Origin: Mytilisepta virgata
Lineage: Eukaryota; Mollusca; Bivalvia; Mytilida; Mytilidae
Direction: 5' to 3'
NCBI GenBank assembly: GCA_028015205.1
Contig: CM051508.1
Coordinates: 15,642,001 to 15,706,000 of the forward strand
DNA: 64,000 nt
In this document: positions 49,485 to 60,308 of the stretch, one piece after another
Numbering within the stretch: position 1 is the first letter of the stretch
Layout of the letters: each line of letters opens with the position of its first letter
Notes under the pieces: generated by a model
Seen by the model: the letters and a program-made list of their open reading frames with translations, nothing else
Database searches by the model: none
Told to the model about the DNA's origin: nothing
Program-made: the position numbers and the translations under genes

Positions 49485-49795
49485 ATTCGAATCAGTTTTT
49501 ATGCGTATTCGAACGTCTCGTGTGTTAACACTATTTAATGGAATACGTAGAGGGAGGGTTGAGATCTCACAAAACATGTTTAACCCCGCCGCATTTTTGC
49601 GCCCGTCCCAAGTCAGGAACATCTAGCCTTTGTTAGTCTTATGTGATTTTGGTTTATTTTAGTGTGCCGTCCATTTCGCTGAACTAGTATGTATTATTGT
49701 TTTGCGACGAGCTGAAGCCCGCCTCCGGGTGCGGGATATTCTCGCTGCGTTGGTATCCATGAGCTTTTCTGCTCTTTGGTCGAGTTGTTGTCTCT
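49485..49795 (+). repeat. mussel-type dispersed repeat, plus-strand copy
   Basis: GGTTGAGATCTCACAAAACA, TGTTTAACCCCGCCGCATTT, CCAAGTCAGGAAC, TTTGTTAGTCTTATGTGATT, GTGCCGTCCATTTCGCTGAA, GAGCTGAAGCCCGCCTCCGG and TCGAGTTGTTGTCTCTTTG follow in the order of a repeat I recall as very abundant in Mytilus. It is cut at 49795/49796 by the start of the duplicated block. The ORF 49401-49622 (minus) lies inside and is not a gene. Confidence 0.7.
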
Positions 49796-50452
49796 TTGTA
49801 TGTAATGCATTTTAATTAACAAACAGAAATTTTATGCTTATTTATAAATAAGTTCAAATTTTTTACCGGCACATGTAGTGTATACAGGCGATTTGGGTCA
49901 ATTTGCATTACTTTTTGGAATATTGCCAAGAAGCAGATTCAGAACCAAAACCATTCTACTGTCATATCAAAGGAGAAACATAATCTCACTTACAGCCAAA
50001 AGATCGTTTTGGTTCTGAGTGTCCATCACGTTGAAAAAATGTATTATTGACATTGTTTGGTAAATGTGTGTTACAATAAAATGTATCACAAAATACCGAA
50101 CAAATTTGATGCGCTGTATGGCCATTTCGTTGACTGACAACTCATCAGAAGTGCTCGAGATCAAAATGTTGGAAATCCGGTTAAAAATATAATGATGAAT
50201 TAATAAGCACAACCATCAAAAACCAAAACAATTAAAACAAACTGTAATCCAAACTCAGCTAAGGGTTACCTCTGCATCAAACTGTCTCCAAAAGCGATAT
50301 GCACCTGGTATGTCGATAAATTACTTACTTGATAGCTATTATTAGCAAATCTTTAGAGACCACATACCTCCAGAGATGTTGAAAGATTTTTGAAAATGGT
50401 CCTAGAAGTGAAATAAATGCAGGGGAAAATATCCCTTCTTCTTTAAGTTTGT
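49796..50452 (-). repeat. 657-bp near-identical duplication, copy A
   Basis: Matches 53225-53881 with about five differences by eye (constant offset of 3429 bp). This copy begins abruptly inside another repeat at its low end, so it looks like the derived copy. On the minus strand it carries exon-like frames: ..LLGPFSKIFQHLWRHVV.. near the high end and ..HFFNVMDTQNQNDLLA before GTAAGTGAG near 50010. Confidence 0.9.
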
Positions 50453-51774
50453 TCATTCTTTATTCTATTACGTGCATTATTTAAATTCTAATTATAATAA
50501 TGTCGTGTGCATTATTCCACTCACTACGATAGGTAATTCGATTTGCATTGTCGAATATATATCCAAAATGCGCGCTCGACAATGCGTATTAGTTACTACG
50601 TAATCAATGCAATTCAGTATTTAGTAACCATCAGAAAGGGGGCGGGGAGGCTAACACGGGGATCTGATTTTCCCCAATTTTTTCCTAATCCTTAAAAGAT
50701 TTGCCCCTTTTTTCCAATTTCCGAAATTTGTTGCTCAATTTTCCCCGATTCATCTTAAAAAAACAATCTTTCTCCCCAATTCCGAAAAAAAAAATGCCCC
50801 CCCCCCCCCAACAAACACAACTATTTCCGATACGAATTTAAAATACGAAGTATTCGGTTTGTGTCATGTTCGTTTACAACACGCAACAACTAGATCTGGT
50901 TCAAAATTAATAGATAATCACCCATCACGATCGTCAGGCAAGTATTCCTTTCCGTAACCACAAAGGCCCATTTGTATGCTTATTCAGTCAAAAATATTCT
51001 TATAACGTTTGTCATATGGATCTCTTTCCAACCTTTTTATATAACATTCCTTGACCAATTACGAATTCGAATTCTGTAAATGCTTTCATAATTTGAAATT
51101 GTAAATTTTAATAAAATTTCTATAATATCCTTACAAAATTAAAACAATCTTGTACATCATTAAATTTTTAAATATTTATATAAAGGTAAACGAACTTTGG
51201 TTCGCTTTTAAACGACTTGAAAGAAATGATTAGTCTACTTAATTACACGATCTAGCAGAATACTCTTTGCATTTATATAAACCATATTCCTTAGGAATTA
51301 ACATATCTAAACAAACGAGCGCTGCTGTGCCCGAGGTTATTTAATTATTTCGCAAGTAAGGAACGTGGTACATATGTTTTGTAATATAAATAATATAGGG
51401 TGGCGCTTTGTGGAATAACACCACAAAAACATCAAAAGGAAAAAGGCTATTTATATTACAACGACATTTTAAGCTCTCTTTTAGCTCTGTCAACTGTGAG
51501 AACTATCGAGATAGTAGCATTCCAATTGTCACCAAGATGTTCGAACGCTTGAATACAACGTTGCATGATTTAATCGCAAGTCATCTTACGCCATTTTCCA
51601 TCAGATTTCAACAACTTAATGCAAGCATCAACTGCATTTGTGTTTAGTCCACATGCTAATACTTATCTAGTACCTTATGAAGCATTGTTGGCCATTACAG
51701 ATTCTTCCAGCTAAGTAACAAATTGTATTCGTTTTTAAAGAAAGGTTTTCATTTCGTCTTGCTTTTTACAATTT
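50453..51774. other. non-coding; includes a 30-bp copy of carboxylesterase exon sequence
   Basis: A C10 run lies at 50798-50809. The plus ORF 51408-51647 has no recognisable family. The 51037-51066 block is listed separately. Confidence 0.45.
51037..51066 (+). repeat. 30-bp exact match to carboxylesterase exon 1 (48610-48639)
   Basis: TTATATAACATTCCTTGACC followed by AATTACGAAT is identical to 48610-48639, where it is the antisense of codons for FVIGQGMLYN. The sequence on either side is unrelated. Confidence 0.85.
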
Positions 51775-52085
51775 TGTGTCAAAAACGTCGCCCACATGTG
51801 ACAAAAATGACTTTTGTGACACAAAATTGACTTTTGTAGCACAAAATTGACTTTTTGTGTTAAATTTTTACTTCTGTTTCACAAAACTCAGTTTTTTATG
51901 CAAATAAGTTTATATTTGCATACCTATTTGACAAAATTGAATTTTGTCATGACAAAAATGAATTTTGTCATTACAATATTGAAGTTCTCATAAAACAAGT
52001 CTGTATCTGTAAGACAAAAATGATTTTGTTATGACAGAATTGAATTTTGTGTACACAAAATTGATTTTGATTACAAAAAGTTCAA
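51775..52085. repeat. cluster of CAAAATTGAATTTTG-like palindromes
   Basis: Variants of ACAAAAATGAATTTTGT and ACAAAATTGACTTTTGT recur at least eight times, with spacing of about 20-35 bp. Each variant is itself close to a palindrome. Confidence 0.75.
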
Positions 52086-52841
52086 GTCTCATTCGGCGCC
52101 ACGTATTCAGAGCGAGCATATTGTCCATATACGAAACTCGTAATTTTATTTCGAACGAAATTTAACGGTGTTTCCCTAATTTCAAATAATGTTCTGTTGA
52201 GAAATCTTATATGTTTTACTTCTGTGAGCAACTAAATGATTATTTCCAAAACTTTTATTCCACAAATTAAGATCAGGAAAAATAAAAACAGAGGACACAA
52301 ATATATTATCAAAACAGTTATTGATAAACATCTTAATAATTAGCGAATAAACCATAAACTTGTTTGAAGACCTAAATGATTAAGGAAGTGAAGTAAATTG
52401 ATTAGGATTTATTTATTTGCAATTATTACTTATTTCCCAAGAGTTTCGACCCTTGCCACACACGGTAGGGTAAAAATGCAAAACATACCAACAAAATAAA
52501 CCAATTAACACAGATAGAAGAAAATATCTTAGCCATAGTCACTAGCAGGGCCCAGTTGTTCAAAAGTTAATCACTTTTTTTCACTTTCCATTATGTCGAT
52601 TGCTAAGTAATATTTCTGTACAGAATATTGCATAGACACACAAAGTCGTAGGATTAACCCATCAGAAAATTTTCAGTCCTTCGACATAATCAAAAAAACT
52701 AAATTTGAAACTGAAAATTGTAGTTAACTTTTGAAAAACTGGGCCCAGGTGTAAACTTTAACAGGTGTGTGCCCTCTGCACCAATTCTAATGACTGTTTT
52801 ATAAAGATACAGACATCCGATACAAGTTCGTTTTTGGAATT
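52086..52841. other. non-coding, nothing recognised
   Basis: TGGGCCCAG-like ends (GGGCCCAGTTGTTCAAAAGT at 52549 and ACTTTTGAAAAACTGGGCCC at 52727) form an inverted pair about 200 bp apart, so a small TIR element at about 52549-52746 is likely. Confidence 0.45.
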
Positions 52842-52852
52842 TAAAATAAAAT

Positions 52853-53125
52853 TTTTTGTTTGTTTGTTTAGTTGGGGTTTTACGCCGTTTTCAGCACATT
52901 TGGCTATTTCGCGGCGGCCAGTTTTTATTGGTGGAGGAAGCCGGAGTACCCGGAGAGAACAACCGACCTTCGGTAAGAAAATTGGCAATCCTTGTCAATT
53001 AATTAAGATCGGAGTCGAACACACCCCGCCACAGGTGAGATTCGAACTCACAATCTCAATGATGACCGGCTAGTGATCATTAGTAGTCATGACGAACTAC
53101 CTAGACCCTCGGCCACCGAGGCCCC
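52853..53125 (-). mobile_element. full-length tRNA-derived SINE with 11-bp TSD
   Basis: On the minus strand: GGGGCCTCGGTGGCCGAGGG (head, A-box region), GTGAGTTCGAATCTCAC (B-box region), a body with GACAAGGATTGCCAATTTTC and TTCCTCCACCAATAAAAAC, and a tail of AACTAAACAAACAAACAAA. TAAAATAAAAT flanks it at 52842-52852 and 53126-53136. This is the best-preserved SINE in the window. It inserted beside the 53137-53881 repeat copy. Confidence 0.92.
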
Positions 53126-53136
53126 TAAAATAAAAT

Positions 53137-53881
53137 GAGTAGAGACATTTTCCCCTGTATTTGTTTCACTCATAACCATTGATTTTTTAATGTTAAATAT
53201 TTACCTACCTTTTATCGTAAACGATTGTATGTAATGCATTTTAATTAACAAACAGAAATTTTATGCTTATTTATAAATAAGTTCAAATTTTTTACCGGCA
53301 CATGTAGTGTATACAGGCGATTTGGGTCAATTTGCATTACTTTTTGGAATATTGCCAAGAAGCAGATTCAGAACCAAAACCATTCTACTGTCATATCAAA
53401 GGAGAAACATAATCTCACTTACAGCCAAAAGATCGTTTTGGTTCTGAGTGTCCATCACGTTGAAAAAATGTATTATTGACATTGTTTGGTAAATGTGTGT
53501 TACAATAAAATGTATCACAAAATACCGAACAAATTTGATGCGCTGTATGGCCATTTCGTTGACTGACAACTCATCAGAAGTGCTCGAGATCAAAATGTTG
53601 GAAATTCGGTTAAAAATATAATGATGAATTAATAAGCACAACCATCAAAAACCAAAACAATTAAAACAAACAGTAATCCAAACTCAGCTAAGGGTTACCT
53701 CTGCATCAAACTGTCTCCAAAATCGATATGCACCTGGTATGTCGATAAATTACTTACTTGATAGCTATTATTAGCAAATCTTTAGAGACCACATGCCTCC
53801 AGAGATGTTGAAAGATTTTTGAAAATGGTCCTAGAAGTGAAATAAATGCAAGGGAAAATATCCCTTCTTCTTTAAGTTTGT
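53137..53881 (-). repeat. exon-like repeat family, fullest copy (includes duplication copy B, 53225-53881)
   Basis: On the minus strand the family runs from TTGCATTTATTTCACTTCTA through ..GTGATGGACACTCAGAACCA.. to ATGAGTGAAACAAATACAGG near 53140. Related copies: 5106-5499, 59092-60030 and the duplication at 49796-50452. The minus frame 53936-53754 reads ..LLIDKLKEEGIF..GPFSKIFQHLWRHVV.. and 53641-53396 reads ..HFFNVMDTQNQNDLLA before GTAAGTGAG. These look protein-like, but I cannot place them in a family and no complete gene can be built. Confidence 0.7.
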
Positions 53882-53994
53882 CAATCAGTAGTAAAACACT
53901 CAACTGCTGATTTTGAAAAGTCATGCTTACCCTCATGTCACTCCCGGGTTTTAATGGGAGTTCAAGTTGCTAATGCGTTAGTTTCTGTGCTGTC

Positions 53995-54170
53995 TTGTTC
54001 CAGATTTGTTTAGTTTATTATACGTTTTTTTTTTATTCTTTTAGTTATACATGTATTCTTGTTGCGTTTGTTTGTTGTGTTCTCTTCTCCGGGCTTGATC
54101 TTTTCCTCGGACGTCGAATTTGTGGACTTTTCCCACTTCTTGTCGTTTCGGTTTTCTTTTGCCGATATTA
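53995..54170 (+). repeat. dispersed repeat, copy 2 (partner 34610-34815)
   Basis: Blocks TTATTCTTTTAGTTATACAT, ATTTGTGGACTTTTCCCACT and TTGTCGTTTCGGTTTTCTTT match 34610-34815 in order. Confidence 0.7.
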
Positions 54171-54779
54171 TATACAGCGAGTGCTCTTACGTCTCAGGCC
54201 AAAGGAATCTCGGAGTAATATATTTCGTAGCCTGGTAATATACCATCGATTCGTTAGTTTTAAAATGTAATGCTGTGTAATAATATACATCAACATTAAC
54301 ATTTTTAATGGTAATTTCATTTTTACGCAAATGTTACCCAAAATAATACATGTATATATTTGTATACATTAAAAGAACATTTTTCTTTTAAGAAAGTACC
54401 GTTATAATCTAGAAAGCACCTACTTTCATATACAGGCATGTGGTAATAATAACTTTATAATCACCAAATATAATCAATATGATAATAGATATCCTTTTGT
54501 AAACTGAGAAACACAAAACCAACCTCTTCTTTTGTTCATCAAGAGATTTATGTTACAAAAGATATAATTTTGTGGTGATATAATTATCTAACAATTATTC
54601 ACGTGGACAGTGTAGTTGGGTCAAAGATGTTATATATATATATATGTCCCTTTTCTGAGACAAAATTATAAGTACTGAACAAATGCGTAATTTGAAGGAA
54701 AAATTCACATTATTTAATTTAATAAAAATTTGAAGATATGTGAAGTAATGAGATTATCCCATATGTTCTGCAAGAAATA
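54171..54779. other. non-coding, nothing recognised
   Basis: Includes a (TA)n patch at about 54631-54646. No gene seen. Confidence 0.4.
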
Positions 54780-54985
54780 GAATCGACAATGGAAACGGGG
54801 AATGTGTCAAAGAGACAAAAACCCCACCAAAGAGCAGAAAATAACTCAAGGCTACAAATGGGTCTTCAAACAGGGAGAATATCCCACACCCTGAGGCGGG
54901 CTTCAGCTGGTCCCTTAACAATAATGCATACTAGTTTAGCGAAATGGACGGCACACTGAACTGCGAAACATAAAAATGAACCAAA
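54780..54985 (-). repeat. mussel-type dispersed repeat, minus-strand copy
   Basis: The reverse complement carries GTGCCGTCCATTTCGCTAAA, CTAGTATGCATTATTGTTAA, AGCTGAAGCCCGCCTCAGGG, TTTGTCTCTTTGACACATTC and CCCGTTTCCATTGTCGATTC, matching 49485-49795 and continuing beyond the point where that copy is cut. Confidence 0.7.
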
Positions 54986-55555
54986 ATTTAAAAAAAAACA
55001 CACAAGTTAAAGAGGATGTTTTAGATGACACTTAGCCATAAAAATCCACAAATAAATGCCATGCACAAAGTTCAAGAAAATGAACTTGGCTTTTATTGCA
55101 GTTCGTCATTTTGAAGTACGTTTATTCCAGAATTTATCAATAGTAGTCTTCTTATGGTAGTAACCTATTATGTTTGGGAGAAAATATTATTTCGTAAATG
55201 TTGCTTAAATGTGAATTGGTTGCAAAATGTACTTTTTGTGAAAATTTTAAATTCATTATCAAGTGTACTTCAAATTAAATTAATCCATTTATTCTGCCAA
55301 AGTCTCCACGCACTTTAATTGATTAATTTATTATTTTAATGACATAAGTTTTATCTACGTCCAGAAGGTTATGTTTAAGATAGCAAAATGTACTTCTGTA
55401 CTATTTTTAGACTAATAATTCGGAACCTTTAGTAACTGGATTTTATGGAAGACAAGATTAAATATTAGTTCATTCTGTATAAAACAGGGTGAAGAATTTG
55501 TCATTCTGGTCTAATCGTCCTTTAAAGCGATAGAGCTAAAATGCACACGGCCTTC

Positions 55556-55800
55556 ATAGTATTAATTGATTGATTGATTGACTAATTCTTGGTTAAGTCC
55601 AGTTTCAAATATTACACACCTTCCATGCGTTGTGCTAGATATACACATTGCAGTGCTTTTCGAAGTGAAAGCCACCAAGTGAAAGTTGTCAGGAAGACAC
55701 AATTTTCTGACTCAATGCCGACCAGCCTTTGCTCAAAATTACTCCTAAATGCCACTTACTTACCGGAGAAGCAGCAAACGCCAAGTTAATCTATGCTTGA
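55556..55800 (-). repeat. retroposon-like repeat with (AATC)n tail
   Basis: The reverse complement contains GGCTGGTCGGCATTGAGTCA and ends ACTGGACTTAACCAAGAATT followed by AATC repeats. The end resembles that of 59578-59954 (ACTGGACGTTAAGCAAAAGA, AATCAATC). Confidence 0.5.
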
Positions 55801-57364
55801 CATAGCTGAGATGGTTCACCGTAATAAATATTGTATACATAGGCCTACATAAATTCCCCAAACATCAGAATTGACGATCAGAAATTGTTACATTCTTATG
55901 TTTTGAATATGTAAGAATCAAGCTTTGTAACGGGTGTTTGAGGATTTTAATATACAACATAGGCGGGAGAAATGATTACTGTAAATTCAGAAATTATTGC
56001 GTACATTTATTATTGGGATTTTTCACATTTTATAAAAAATGCGATTTTAATTTTTGCGATATTGATAAAAATCCCGCTTCATTCATATAAAAAATTCCAA
56101 AATGCAAGTTTAAATTATTGCGATGACAACTCTGTCGCATTTTTCGCAATAATAAAAACATCGCAATGATTTCCGAAATTACAGTCTCATGACAGTAACA
56201 ACGAGGATGATATTCTTGATCCTGGATTACAGAAATTTTAATATTTATATACATGTATGAACATCTAAGGATATGGCGTAAACATAAATGAGACTCCATA
56301 CCATTGGATTTACCGGGAGAAATATTGATTACATCTTGGGATCGTTTAAATATTTAAATATAGGTGCTCTGGGTTTATGAGAGTAAACATGTTATGTGTA
56401 TTATTTTTCATGCTCGTGATCAAGGCATTATTGGTCGAATCGTTCGGCAATTTTTACCTTTAACTTTGGTTGTTTTTTTATGATTTTGTATTTGGTTTTG
56501 TTCGACTTGTGTATTTTGTACATTTAAATCGTTTTATGCCCCGTTTAACAGCTCACCATTTCCATATTTATAAGGTCTTACCAGTTCCCTTTTATTCTTT
56601 GCCTGCACTAACAAAACGGTTTTTCAACCGCTATGTTCAATATTATAGGGTATTGCAAGATCCCTTTATCTATTGGTTTAAACCCAAACCGCCTGTTTCG
56701 GTTTCGCTTCGCCATCCATTCATAGTCTCCACCGCTGTTTACCTTCCTTAGCAGTTATGTTTCGATAACACATCGGTAAATTTATCATGTTTTGCAATTA
56801 ATCCCATACATTATTTGCATCAGTAGTATTAAAACAATGTCTTCTACCTTGTACAATATCCTTCCACGCGAGAACTAAAATTTATTTTGCATTATCTAAT
56901 CTACCTATTCTTCTAGCCACCCACACCAAAAAAGAACTTTTAGGCCACACCAAATAGATTTTTAGATGTCAAAACTATGTGCGAGCGAGCGAAATTTTTA
57001 TTTTAATTTTTTTTCTTGGGGACTATTTTTTTTCTGGCGAAGATCAAATTTACATGCGGTAAACATTTTTAATTAAAATATTGCAACAATGGGTATAAAT
57101 CAAAATTTTTACAAAATTTTAGAAGCGGGTGAACATTGTTATTTTTAATTTCTTGAAAATTGAAGATTTTGGGCTGGTTTTATCCTCATTTTTGCAAAAT
57201 AAAGCGACAAAATATTTTTTCTTAAAATTTCCATAGTCACAAAATCGGAGCGGCGAATTCCCAACAACTAAAGATCAATTTGATATGGCCTTATTTTGTT
57301 TTAGGTAAGAAAAATGACTTTGTGAAAAGCAAATGTTGTTTCTACACGCGGTACTCTCTCTTAG
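55801..57364. other. non-coding stretch
   Basis: The ORF 56470-56751 (plus, 93 codons) is rich in F/Y/P but has no family features or splice support. No repeat boundary could be set. Confidence 0.4.
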
Positions 57365-57598
57365 GGTGATGATAACATCATGGAACTGCTGGTCTACGAT
57401 ATATTGATCTACCTTTTCAACAAAAGGGAATCAGAATTATTAAGGGAAGACAACGATAAAAGATCTTTTCTCCTTAAGACACGTTACTTTGCACTGACCA
57501 CTATTACAGGAGCAAAAAAATATAACAGCATGTCGAATCCTCACAATTTCAATAATCGTAAAATGTTTCACAGTTATTTTGAAGGCTCTCTTTGGTAG
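57365..57598 (+). CDS. exon-like ORF, product unknown (weak)
   Basis: After a pyrimidine-rich CTCTCTCTTAG (ends 57364) an open frame of 77 codons in phase 0 begins GDDNIMELLVYDILIYLFNK and runs to TAG at 57596-57598. The residue mix (alternating hydrophobic and charged, e.g. KRESELLREDNDKRS) is protein-like, whereas most other orphan ORFs here are not. There is no recognised domain, and no partner exon was found. It may be a last exon of an unrecognised gene, a transposon relic, or chance. Confidence 0.25.
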   Translation, partial: GDDNIMELLVYDILIYLFNKRESELLREDNDKRSFLLKTRYFALTTITGAKKYNSMSNPHNFNNRKMFHSYFEGSLW

Positions 57599-58913
57599 CA
57601 TTGATGTTAAAAGTTTTGAAATAGGCTTTGTAGAATAGGTATCTTGTTCAGCATTGAACATTGGTTAAAGACGGTGGTACAGGCTTAATTTCATGCAACG
57701 TTTTTAGCGGTTTTTATTTGTCGTGTCACCGTGCTGGTAATTCGTTATTCACCGTTTTTTGTGCAAACTGAGAAAAATGCAACGTGTAGGCCATTTTTAA
57801 AAATTTTTCGTTCATTGTGAATGAAATTTTTATTTCTTGTTCGTAGTTTTCATATTACCCGTGTACGACCCGCTTTAAATGGATTCGTGTGTACGTTTGG
57901 AATCCACACAAGAGCATGATGATCGGCTAAGTCTTTTTCTCTTCTTTGAAATGCCAAGGATTTATAAAAACTGTCTTGTAGTTGTCGTAAATCTCCTGGT
58001 TACGAGCGTACATGATGAAAGCTAGTTCGGTATTTTTGGTAATGAGTATTCTTGTTTAAAATAAGTTTGGTTTTTGGTCTTCCAAATGTTTCGGTTTTAA
58101 TGCTGCTGATGAGAGGTAACTCCTTGGAATTCGTCGTATACAGCATAGTATAAATTTACTATATATAATATTAGTATCTTTGGATTGTTATTCAGAAAAT
58201 TAAATATCTGAGTTTCTTTAATTCTGTACGCATTTATACCATGTATACATCTCTTGACTCGTTTGATAAATTCCGATATCACCACACGTTGGATAATTAT
58301 GGATCGTGAAATTTCTCGCAAAAAGTCTCGAAGTTTTACATTGTCATCAGAGAAAAAGATTCTAAAACTCTCGACTCTCGATAATTGAATTTTAATTTTA
58401 TTTAAACTGCTCAGATAACCCTCGCAGTTTAAAAATGAAAATTATCTCGAGTTGATAAATTTCATAATCAACCATCCACCGTTCTAGAATCTATATTTAT
58501 TTTAGTACCAGTGAATCTATACCCTTGCTGGTGGACTGTTAGTCCTTGAGGGTATATGTATCTTCACATTCAGTAGTCATTGTCTTGGCTATTTCATGGG
58601 TTTTAGATACCTGATAAGGCCCTTTTGGTTATATTGCTCAGAATAATTTGGTGTCATTTTTGGCTTTCCACTATGTTGGTAATGAGCGTTCTTGATACTC
58701 AAGAAATGCGTACGCAATATTCAGGTATTTAAGTTTGTAGCAGGTGGAATTGGTTGAGTTGCCGCAGTTGTATTTACCCCAACTCATTTTGGTGATATTC
58801 ATAGTTACTATAGCAATTCTTACAGATTGAAAAAAGAAAAAAAAACGTATTATTTAGGCCTTTGGCGACCTTTACTGTAGTATATACGCAAGTCATACTT
58901 TCAGTAGAGTTCT
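57599..58913. other. non-coding; dispersed repeat copy 2 at 57758-57890
   Basis: 57758-57890 matches 24997-25135 (GTGCAAACTGAGAAAAATGC, TTTTTCGTTCATTGTGAA, GTACGACCCGCTTTAA). Nothing else recognised. Confidence 0.6.
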
Positions 58914-58985
58914 GGGCGCCGTGGTATAATGGTTAGGGCATCTGACTGGGAAACCAAAAGTCCAATTTGATGGCAGTTTAATACT
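58914..58985 (+). repeat. tRNA-like head of a decayed SINE or tRNA pseudogene
   Basis: GGGCGCCGTGGTATAATGGT, TAGGGCATCTGACTGGGAAA resembles a tRNA 5' half with an A box. The B-box region (AGTCCAATTTGAT) is degenerate and the acceptor stem does not close, so it is not a working tRNA gene. Confidence 0.35.
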
Positions 58986-59091
58986 TATCTTTAGATGTCG
59001 AAAAAGAGTATGCTGAGATGCCGCTACTGGGACCATTCTCGCATAAATTTTATCCCAATCCACTATAAATAAATAAAGAAGTATGGCTATT

Positions 59092-60030
59092 TTTGCCTGC
59101 ATTTATTTCACTTCTATAGCAATTTTTAAAACAAATCGGCTAAAACCTTTCAAAACTCTGGAGGCATAGCCTTGTATGTGGTATCTAAAGATTTGGTAAC
59201 AATAACTAACAAATAAGCTACTAAAAGATGTACTACATAAAAGACATACCTCAATATCGCTTTGGGTTTTTAATACAAATTTGTAAAATTAACGTCTTTA
59301 AGACAATTTTTCAACGTGGAGGACACTCGGAACGAAAAAGAAGTTTTGGCTGTAAGTGCGATTATGTTTCTACTTTCATATGACATTAGAATAATTTTGG
59401 TTTTGAATTTCCTTCTTGGCAATATTCCAAAAAGTGATGCAAATCGCCCTTCTTTACGATCTTTGCTGGTAGAAAACTTGAACTTATTAATGATTAAAAA
59501 TAAAAATTTTGTTTGCTAACATAACACTGCATTGCACACAATCGTTTACGATAAAAAGTAGGTAAATATTTAAGATTGATTGATTCTTTTGCTTAACGTC
59601 CAGTGGCACATATTTCATGCTTCTTCAGGACGAAAACCAGATCAACAATTATCAAACAATTCAAATAGGGATGAGACGGGACATACATTTGACCACCACC
59701 GAGAAATGAGGATGTTTGGATAGTATCGGATAATTTAGCCTACTGTTGCAGCCATCACACTACTCTTTTTCGAAAACTACAGAAGGGGCCTTTAGCGTGT
59801 AAGGAGTGGCATTCTCCAAACACGTTACAAACTATGGTCCGAGCTCCCCGTATTATGACCTGACAACTCCCCAACAAGAGGGTCTCCCCTATCCGCCCCG
59901 GGACTCCTAGGCAGCTATGTGGGTTGAGCTCCCGTGATCCGTCACAAGTGCCTAGTAAATATTTAAGATTAAAAAATCTTAAGGGTTATGAGTGAAACAA
60001 ATACACGGGAAAGTTGTCCTACCCCTTTAA
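59092..60030 (+). repeat. exon-like repeat family, plus-strand copy with nested insertion
   Basis: Matches the family at 53137-53881 in reverse orientation: TGCATTTATTTCACTTCTAT, AACTCTGGAGGCAT, TTTTTCAACGTGGAGGACAC, TTGGCTGTAAGTGCGATTAT, CTTCTTGGCAATATTCC, CAATCGTTTACGATAAAAAG and GAGTGAAACAAATACACGGG. The frame ..QFFNVEDTRNEKEVLA before GTAAGT is the counterpart of ..HFFNVMDTQNQNDLLA in the other copies. It is interrupted by 59578-59954. Confidence 0.7.
59578..59954 (-). mobile_element. 377-bp retroposon (SINE-like) with 16-bp TSD
   Basis: GTAAATATTTAAGATT lies at 59562-59577 and again at 59955-59970, an exact 16-bp target duplication. Read on the minus strand the insert begins TAGGCACTTGTGACGGATCA and ends ACTGGACGTTAAGCAAAAGA plus AATCAATC, so the tail is an AATC repeat. 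The other copies of the host repeat lack the insert. No ORF. A long target duplication and a simple tail indicate LINE-type reverse transcription. Confidence 0.88.
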
Positions 60031-60255
60031 ACTAATAGCGTTCTGGTCTTTAAAGATAAAACTAGTTTTAATTCCGTAGTTTCCTAATCATTATTATGAC
60101 CTTTGTGAAATTGGCATTCGACAATGAGAGACATGAATTTGAGACATGTGTTATCAATTCAAAGATAAGTTTATACTTGTCACGATCTCGTATGTAATTC
60201 TTCAGAACTAATACAGTTTAGTTACACGCAAGACATCCAAGCCGCACGAGTCATC

Positions 60256-60308
60256 ATGAAGTATTTGTTGGTTATAGTCGCTTTTGTGGGATGTTCTTAT
60301 GCAAAGCA
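60256..60308 (+). CDS. secreted EF-hand protein, exon 1 (signal peptide)
   Basis: ATG at 60256 opens MKYLLVIVAFVGCSYAK, a clear signal peptide with likely cleavage after about residue 16. The exon ends after two bases (CA) of a His codon at a strong GTGAGT donor (60309), phase 2. The ATG is preceded by TCATC. Joining to exon 2 at 62131 completes CAT and keeps the frame open. The gene continues past the window end, so total length is unknown. The intron 60309-62130 (1822 bp) holds a small ORF (61567-61749) without support. Confidence 0.85.

Noticed and set aside
53225..53881. Short intron GTAAGTAATTTATCGACATACCAG between two exon-like frames
   Set aside because: At 24 nt it is too short for a spliceosomal intron, so the two frames were not joined into one exon chain.
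56470..56751. 93-codon ORF rich in F, Y and P
   Set aside because: No signal-peptide logic, domain or splice support. Composition fits translated T-rich DNA.
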